This document shows, piece after piece, positions 60,931-64,000 of a DNA stretch of 64,000 nucleotides. The notes under the pieces were generated by a model, which ran no database searches, had not been told where the DNA came from, and saw only the letters and a program-made list of their open reading frames with translations. Within the stretch, counting starts at the first letter, position 1, and every line of letters begins with the position of its first letter. The position numbers and the translations under genes are program-made. The stretch covers positions 71,910-135,909 of the forward strand of contig NZ_RBVY01000006.1 of assembly GCF_004000215.1 (NCBI RefSeq), read 5' to 3'. Source of the DNA: Nitratireductor alexandrii (GTDB lineage Bacteria > Pseudomonadota > Alphaproteobacteria > Rhizobiales > Rhizobiaceae).

Positions 60931-61350
60931 TCACTTCTCTTTTTTCTTGTACATGGCCAGCATGCGCTGGGTGACCAGGAAACCGCCGAAAATATTCACC
61001 GAGGCGAGCACCAGGGCGATGAAGCCGAACCCGGTTGCCAGTCCCGAGGCCGAGATGCCGACCGCCAGCAGCGCGCCGACCACGATCACCGAGGAGATCG
61101 CGTTGGTGACCGACATCAGCGGCGTATGCAGCGCCGGCGTCACCGACCACACCACGTAGTAGCCGACGAAGATCGCGAGCACGAAAATGGCGAAACGGAA
61201 CACGAACGGGTCGATCGCTCCGCCGGTCGCCGCATGGGCGATCCCGCCAGCCGCATCGGCCGCCGTATCGGCCTCCTGAAGCGCCAGCCGCGCCGCGGCC
61301 GAGGCCTGGTCAAGCTGGTCGAGCGCCTGTTCCAAAGCGGATTTTTCCAT
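60931..61350 (-). CDS. pntAB: NAD(P) transhydrogenase subunit alpha, membrane part (PntAB)
   Basis: 139-residue membrane subunit with three or four helices (about 45-130), including [32 protein letters not shown] and INIFGG-like [22 protein letters not shown]. The N-terminal 40 residues ([30 protein letters not shown]) are an Ala-rich helical extension. It is the domain II part that is fused to PntA in the other set. Start overlaps the pntAA stop by one base. Confidence 0.94.
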   Translation of the reverse strand: MEKSALEQALDQLDQASAAARLALQEADTAADAAGGIAHAATGGAIDPFVFRFAIFVLAIFVGYYVVWSVTPALHTPLMSVTNAISSVIVVGALLAVGISASGLATGFGFIALVLASVNIFGGFLVTQRMLAMYKKKEK

Positions 61351-62657
61351 CAGGCATCTCCCTTCGGCTTTGCGTCGCTGACCGGCTGCGCTGCAGCGGG
61401 TTTCTTCGCCGGCGCCTTTTTCGGCGGCGTTTTGCCGGCAGCCGGCTTCTTGGCCGCCGGTGCCTTGGTGGCTTGCTTGGTCGAGGCAGGCTTCTTGGCG
61501 GCGGGCTTTTTCGTCGCCGGCGCGGTTTGGGCACCGGCGAAATTCGCATGCACGACCGCGCCGTCATGGGTCAAAAGCGTCGCCTTGACCAATTCGTCCT
61601 CGCGATTGAGCGACAGCGCCTGCTTGTCCTTATCGATCATCGTTTCCAGGAAGGCGAACAGGTTTTTCGCATAAAGCAGCGACGCCGAAGCAGCCACCCG
61701 GCCGGGCACGTTGAGGTGGCCCACGATCTTGACGCCGTTCGCGGTGGTGACGACCTCGCCCGCCTTGGCGCCCTCGACATTGCCGCCGCGCTCGACTGCC
61801 AGATCGACGATCACCGAACCCGGACGCATCGACTTCACCATCTCGCCCGACACCAGTCTCGGCGCCGGGCGGCCCGGAATCAGCGCGGTGGTGATGACGA
61901 TGTCCTGCTTGGCGATATGCTCTGCGACCAGCTCGGCCTGCGCCTTCTTCTCCGCGTCCGTCAGTTCGCGCGCATAGCCGCCCTCGCCGGATGCGTCCTT
62001 GAGGGCGTCGGTCATGATGAACTTGGCGCCGAGCGAGGCGACCTGTTCGCCGGCCGCCGCGCGCACGTCGGTCGCCGTCACCACCGCACCCAACCGGCGC
62101 GCGGTGGCGATCGCCTGCAGGCCGGCAACGCCGGCGCCCATCACGAACACCTTGGCCGCGGGCACGGTCCCGGCCGCCGTCATCATCATCGGCAGCGCGC
62201 GGTCATATTCGCCGGCCGCGTCGATCACAGCCTGATAGCCGGCAAGGTTGGCCTGCGAGGACAAAACGTCCATCGACTGCGCGCGCGTGATGCGCGGCAT
62301 GAATTCCATCGCCAGCGCCGACACGCCCGCCTTGGCCATCGCCTCGACAGCGGCCTCGTTGCCGTAAGGGTCCATGGTGGCAAGCACCACAGCTCCCTTC
62401 TTGTAGGTTTTGAGCTCGGCCGCGCCCGGCCGACGGACCTTCAGGACGATGTCAGCCTTGCCGGCATCGCCGGCCTTGCCGATCGAGGCACCGGCCTTGA
62501 TGAAATCTTCATCGGGAATGCGCGACCCTGTGCCGGCGCCCTTTTCCACCACCACCGTGAAGCCAAGCCCGCAAAGCCGCTTGGCCGTATCGGGGGAAGC
62601 GGCGATACGGTCCTCGCCGGCCTCAAGTTCGCGTGGCACGAAAACTGTCTGTCCCAC
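61350..62657 (-). CDS. pntAA: NAD(P) transhydrogenase subunit alpha, NAD-binding part (PntAA)
   Basis: 435-residue NAD(H)-binding domain [83 protein letters not shown] and [37 protein letters not shown]. The catalytic part ends near residue 370; the last 65 residues are a Lys/Ala/Pro-rich tail, probably a flexible link to the membrane subunit. The start appears to be GTG 62657 after GGGAG. It leads the three-gene operon pntAA-pntAB-pntB. Confidence 0.94.
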   Translation of the reverse strand: MGQTVFVPRELEAGEDRIAASPDTAKRLCGLGFTVVVEKGAGTGSRIPDEDFIKAGASIGKAGDAGKADIVLKVRRPGAAELKTYKKGAVVLATMDPYGNEAAVEAMAKAGVSALAMEFMPRITRAQSMDVLSSQANLAGYQAVIDAAGEYDRALPMMMTAAGTVPAAKVFVMGAGVAGLQAIATARRLGAVVTATDVRAAAGEQVASLGAKFIMTDALKDASGEGGYARELTDAEKKAQAELVAEHIAKQDIVITTALIPGRPAPRLVSGEMVKSMRPGSVIVDLAVERGGNVEGAKAGEVVTTANGVKIVGHLNVPGRVAASASLLYAKNLFAFLETMIDKDKQALSLNREDELVKATLLTHDGAVVHANFAGAQTAPATKKPAAKKPASTKQATKAPAAKKPAAGKTPPKKAPAKKPAAAQPVSDAKPKGDA

Positions 62658-62735
62658 CGCCTACTCCCTTCCGGTTGGAATGCGCCTGCCATCCGCTGCG
62701 GCGGGGCCCTCCCCGGGGTCCGCCGTGCCGTCGTG

Positions 62736-62963
62736 TCAGCGCAGGATATATGCCGCCAGGGCAACCACGATCAGGAAAAGGATCGTGGACGCGATGAACC
62801 CGCCGCCGGCGAAAAAGCCGAAAGCCATCGCAATCAGGATCGCAGCACAAACGATGGAGCCGTATTTCGTCAGCGACACGAACATCCCATAGGTCTTTTC
62901 GTGCTCACTGTAATCCATATCCGCGCCTGTTTCGACCGGACCGGTCGGCATATTCTCGGCCAT
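62736..62963 (-). CDS. aa3-type cytochrome c oxidase subunit IV
   Basis: 75-residue small membrane protein: an N-terminal soluble segment (ENMPTGPVETGADMDYSEHEKTYGMFVSLTKYGSI) and two hydrophobic helices (about 35-55 and 56-75). MDYSEHEKTYGMFVSLTKYG is the pattern of bacterial aa3 oxidase subunit IV. In alphaproteobacteria the gene commonly lies next to the transhydrogenase genes rather than in the oxidase operon, as here. ATG 62963 preferred to the TTG six bases upstream. It precedes pntAA by 78 bases. Confidence 0.88.
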   Translation of the reverse strand: MAENMPTGPVETGADMDYSEHEKTYGMFVSLTKYGSIVCAAILIAMAFGFFAGGGFIASTILFLIVVALAAYILR

Positions 62964-63076
62964 GTGCAAACCCCGTTAGAGACCTTCCGCTGCGCACATA
63001 GCGAAAAGCCGTGCCAAGAGCAATGGCGCGCGCCCCTTGCGGATCGTCGCAGGCAGGATCGCGCGCCCGCCCGCTC

Positions 63077-64000
63077 CTATTCAACGACCAGCTCGGTCTC
63101 GTAGAGCACCACGCGGCTGTGGCCGCTATGGTAGCGCAGCTGATAAGTGCCCGGCTCGGCCGGCGCCTTGATGCGGACGGTCTTGCCGTCATAGTCGCCG
63201 CCGATCAGCCGCGCGGAAGCGAGTACCTTGCCCTTGCCGGCCTTGGCCGCCGGATCGAATAGCTGCACGGCGTCGCGCGCGGCACCCGGCCCCACCCAGG
63301 CGACCTCGAAGAACTGCGCCGCCGGCACGGAAGCCGGCGCGTCAAGCGCGACCTCCATCGCCTCAACGACGATCGGGCGCTCGGCAAGCACCTTGCGACC
63401 GTCGCCGCTGAAATAGCGCAATACGTAGTCGCCGGCGATCGCCGGCACCACGAGACGCACGGACTGCGCATCCATGTCGCCGCCTACGATGCGCTGGCTG
63501 GTCTCGACCGCACCCTGACCGGCTTTGGCGTTCGGGTCGAAGATCTGGACGGCGTCACGGCGAGCGCCCGGCCCCTGCCATTTGATCTCGACGGTGTGCC
63601 CGATCAGCGCCGTGTCGGGCGCCTCCAGCGCGACCGCGATCTCCTCGACGGCGATCGGGCGCGTGGCGAGGACGGTGGAATTGTCGCCGTTATAATAACG
63701 CAGCAGATAGTCGCCCGCCGTCGCCGGCGCGTTGAGGGCGACGGTGCGCTTGTCCATATCGCCGCTGACGATGCGCATCGAGGTCAGCACCTTTCCTTCG
63801 CCGGCGCGCGCCTGCGGGTCGAAGATCTGGACGGCATCGCGCCGGGCCCCCGGTCCGGTCCATTCAACGGAGAAACGACGTCCCATCGGCACGGCGTCGG
63901 GCGCCGCGAGCGCGACCTCCGCCGCCGCCACAACGAGGGCGCGCGTTGCCAGCACGGTGCGGTTGTCGCCGTTGTAATAGCGCAGTTCGTAGCTGCCCGG
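63077..64000 (-). CDS. Tandem-repeat protein, C-terminal part, 5' end outside window
   Basis: Only the C-terminal 300 or so residues are in view; the frame continues beyond position 64000. It consists of a tandem repeat of about 94 residues with the pattern VALEAPD...G...E.+W.GPGARRDAVQIFDP.AKAG.G.V..S.RI.GGD.D...VRL..PA.AGDY.LRY..GD...VLA..P. At least three full units and part of a fourth are visible. The unit is likely an immunoglobulin-like beta domain; such tails occur at the end of rhizobial von Willebrand-type proteins, though no such domain is in view. Exported, substrate-binding or envelope role is possible. No signal peptide is visible here. Confidence 0.8.
   Translation of the reverse strand, partial: PGSYELRYYNGDNRTVLATRALVVAAAEVALAAPDAVPMGRRFSVEWTGPGARRDAVQIFDPQARAGEGKVLTSMRIVSGDMDKRTVALNAPATAGDYLLRYYNGDNSTVLATRPIAVEEIAVALEAPDTALIGHTVEIKWQGPGARRDAVQIFDPNAKAGQGAVETSQRIVGGDMDAQSVRLVVPAIAGDYVLRYFSGDGRKVLAERPIVVEAMEVALDAPASVPAAQFFEVAWVGPGAARDAVQLFDPAAKAGKGKVLASARLIGGDYDGKTVRIKAPAEPGTYQLRYHSGHSRVVLYETELVVE

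Noticed and set aside
61473-63104. A 543-codon + strand frame over pntAA and the oxidase subunit IV gene
   Set aside because: It spans two real minus-strand genes and their gap; no domain recognised.
1-64000. tRNA, rRNA, CRISPR arrays and riboswitches
   Set aside because: No cloverleaf-like gene, regularly spaced repeat or recognisable riboswitch core was seen by eye; a covariance-model scan could not be run.

Overview
This 64 kb window looks like chromosomal DNA of a GC-rich alphaproteobacterium, probably of the Hyphomicrobiales (Rhizobiales). The pointers are a heterotetrameric sarcosine oxidase (soxBDAG), a three-gene pntAA-pntAB-pntB transhydrogenase, an aa3-type oxidase subunit IV peptide, a DUF992 protein, an N-formylglutamate amidohydrolase/TRAP/glutamine-synthetase-like group, and dense operons with ATGA start-stop overlaps. 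I see no tRNA, rRNA, CRISPR array, insertion sequence or prophage. The taxon is an inference from gene content.

Layout. 0.2-12.2 kb: an IclR regulator, an M24 peptidase and, divergent from it, a compact coenzyme F420 operon: LLM-type oxidoreductase, F420:NADPH oxidoreductase, cofE, cofD, cofC and a fused FbiC-type FO synthase. An E. coli-type pntA-pntB transhydrogenase follows. 12.3-20.8 kb: RidA and a GntR regulator; a group III truncated haemoglobin plus membrane protein behind an NsrR-like dyad; folE; a secreted-protein/cupredoxin/ECF sigma/MOSC operon; a Tim44-like protein and an orphan cytochrome c oxidase subunit I. 20.8-25.2 kb: a LysR regulator, iron alcohol dehydrogenase, aldehyde dehydrogenase and a PIN toxin with an unusual DUF7662-type antitoxin. 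25.3-31.6 kb: a catabolic operon (formylglutamate amidohydrolase-like enzyme, TRAP transporter, glutamine-synthetase-like ligase) facing an RpiR regulator. 31.7-36.1 kb: an RND efflux pair.

36.2-50.7 kb is a large acyl-CoA catabolic island: livHMGF-fadD-livK, two zinc-free MDR oxidoreductases, an ACAD10/11-like acyl-CoA dehydrogenase and TetR on one strand; SDR, MaoC hydratase, APH-type kinase and SDR on the other. A perfect TetR-type palindrome lies between them. The kinase plus ACAD pair suggests 4-hydroxyacyl-CoA catabolism. 50.7-57.2 kb: a sarcosine oxidase operon with an extra unknown gene between soxB and soxD and a desaturase-like membrane enzyme at its end. 57.6-64 kb: rpsU, a TPR lipoprotein, DUF992, the second transhydrogenase, cytochrome oxidase subunit IV and the C-terminal part of a tandem-repeat protein that runs off the window.

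The most notable items are the F420 operon in a proteobacterium with its own F420:NADPH oxidoreductase and a transhydrogenase next door, the chimeric antitoxin with PIN toxin, the ACAD/kinase island, and the unknown small gene in the sarcosine oxidase operon. All motif and operator statements come from reading by eye; no database search or composition calculation was run.
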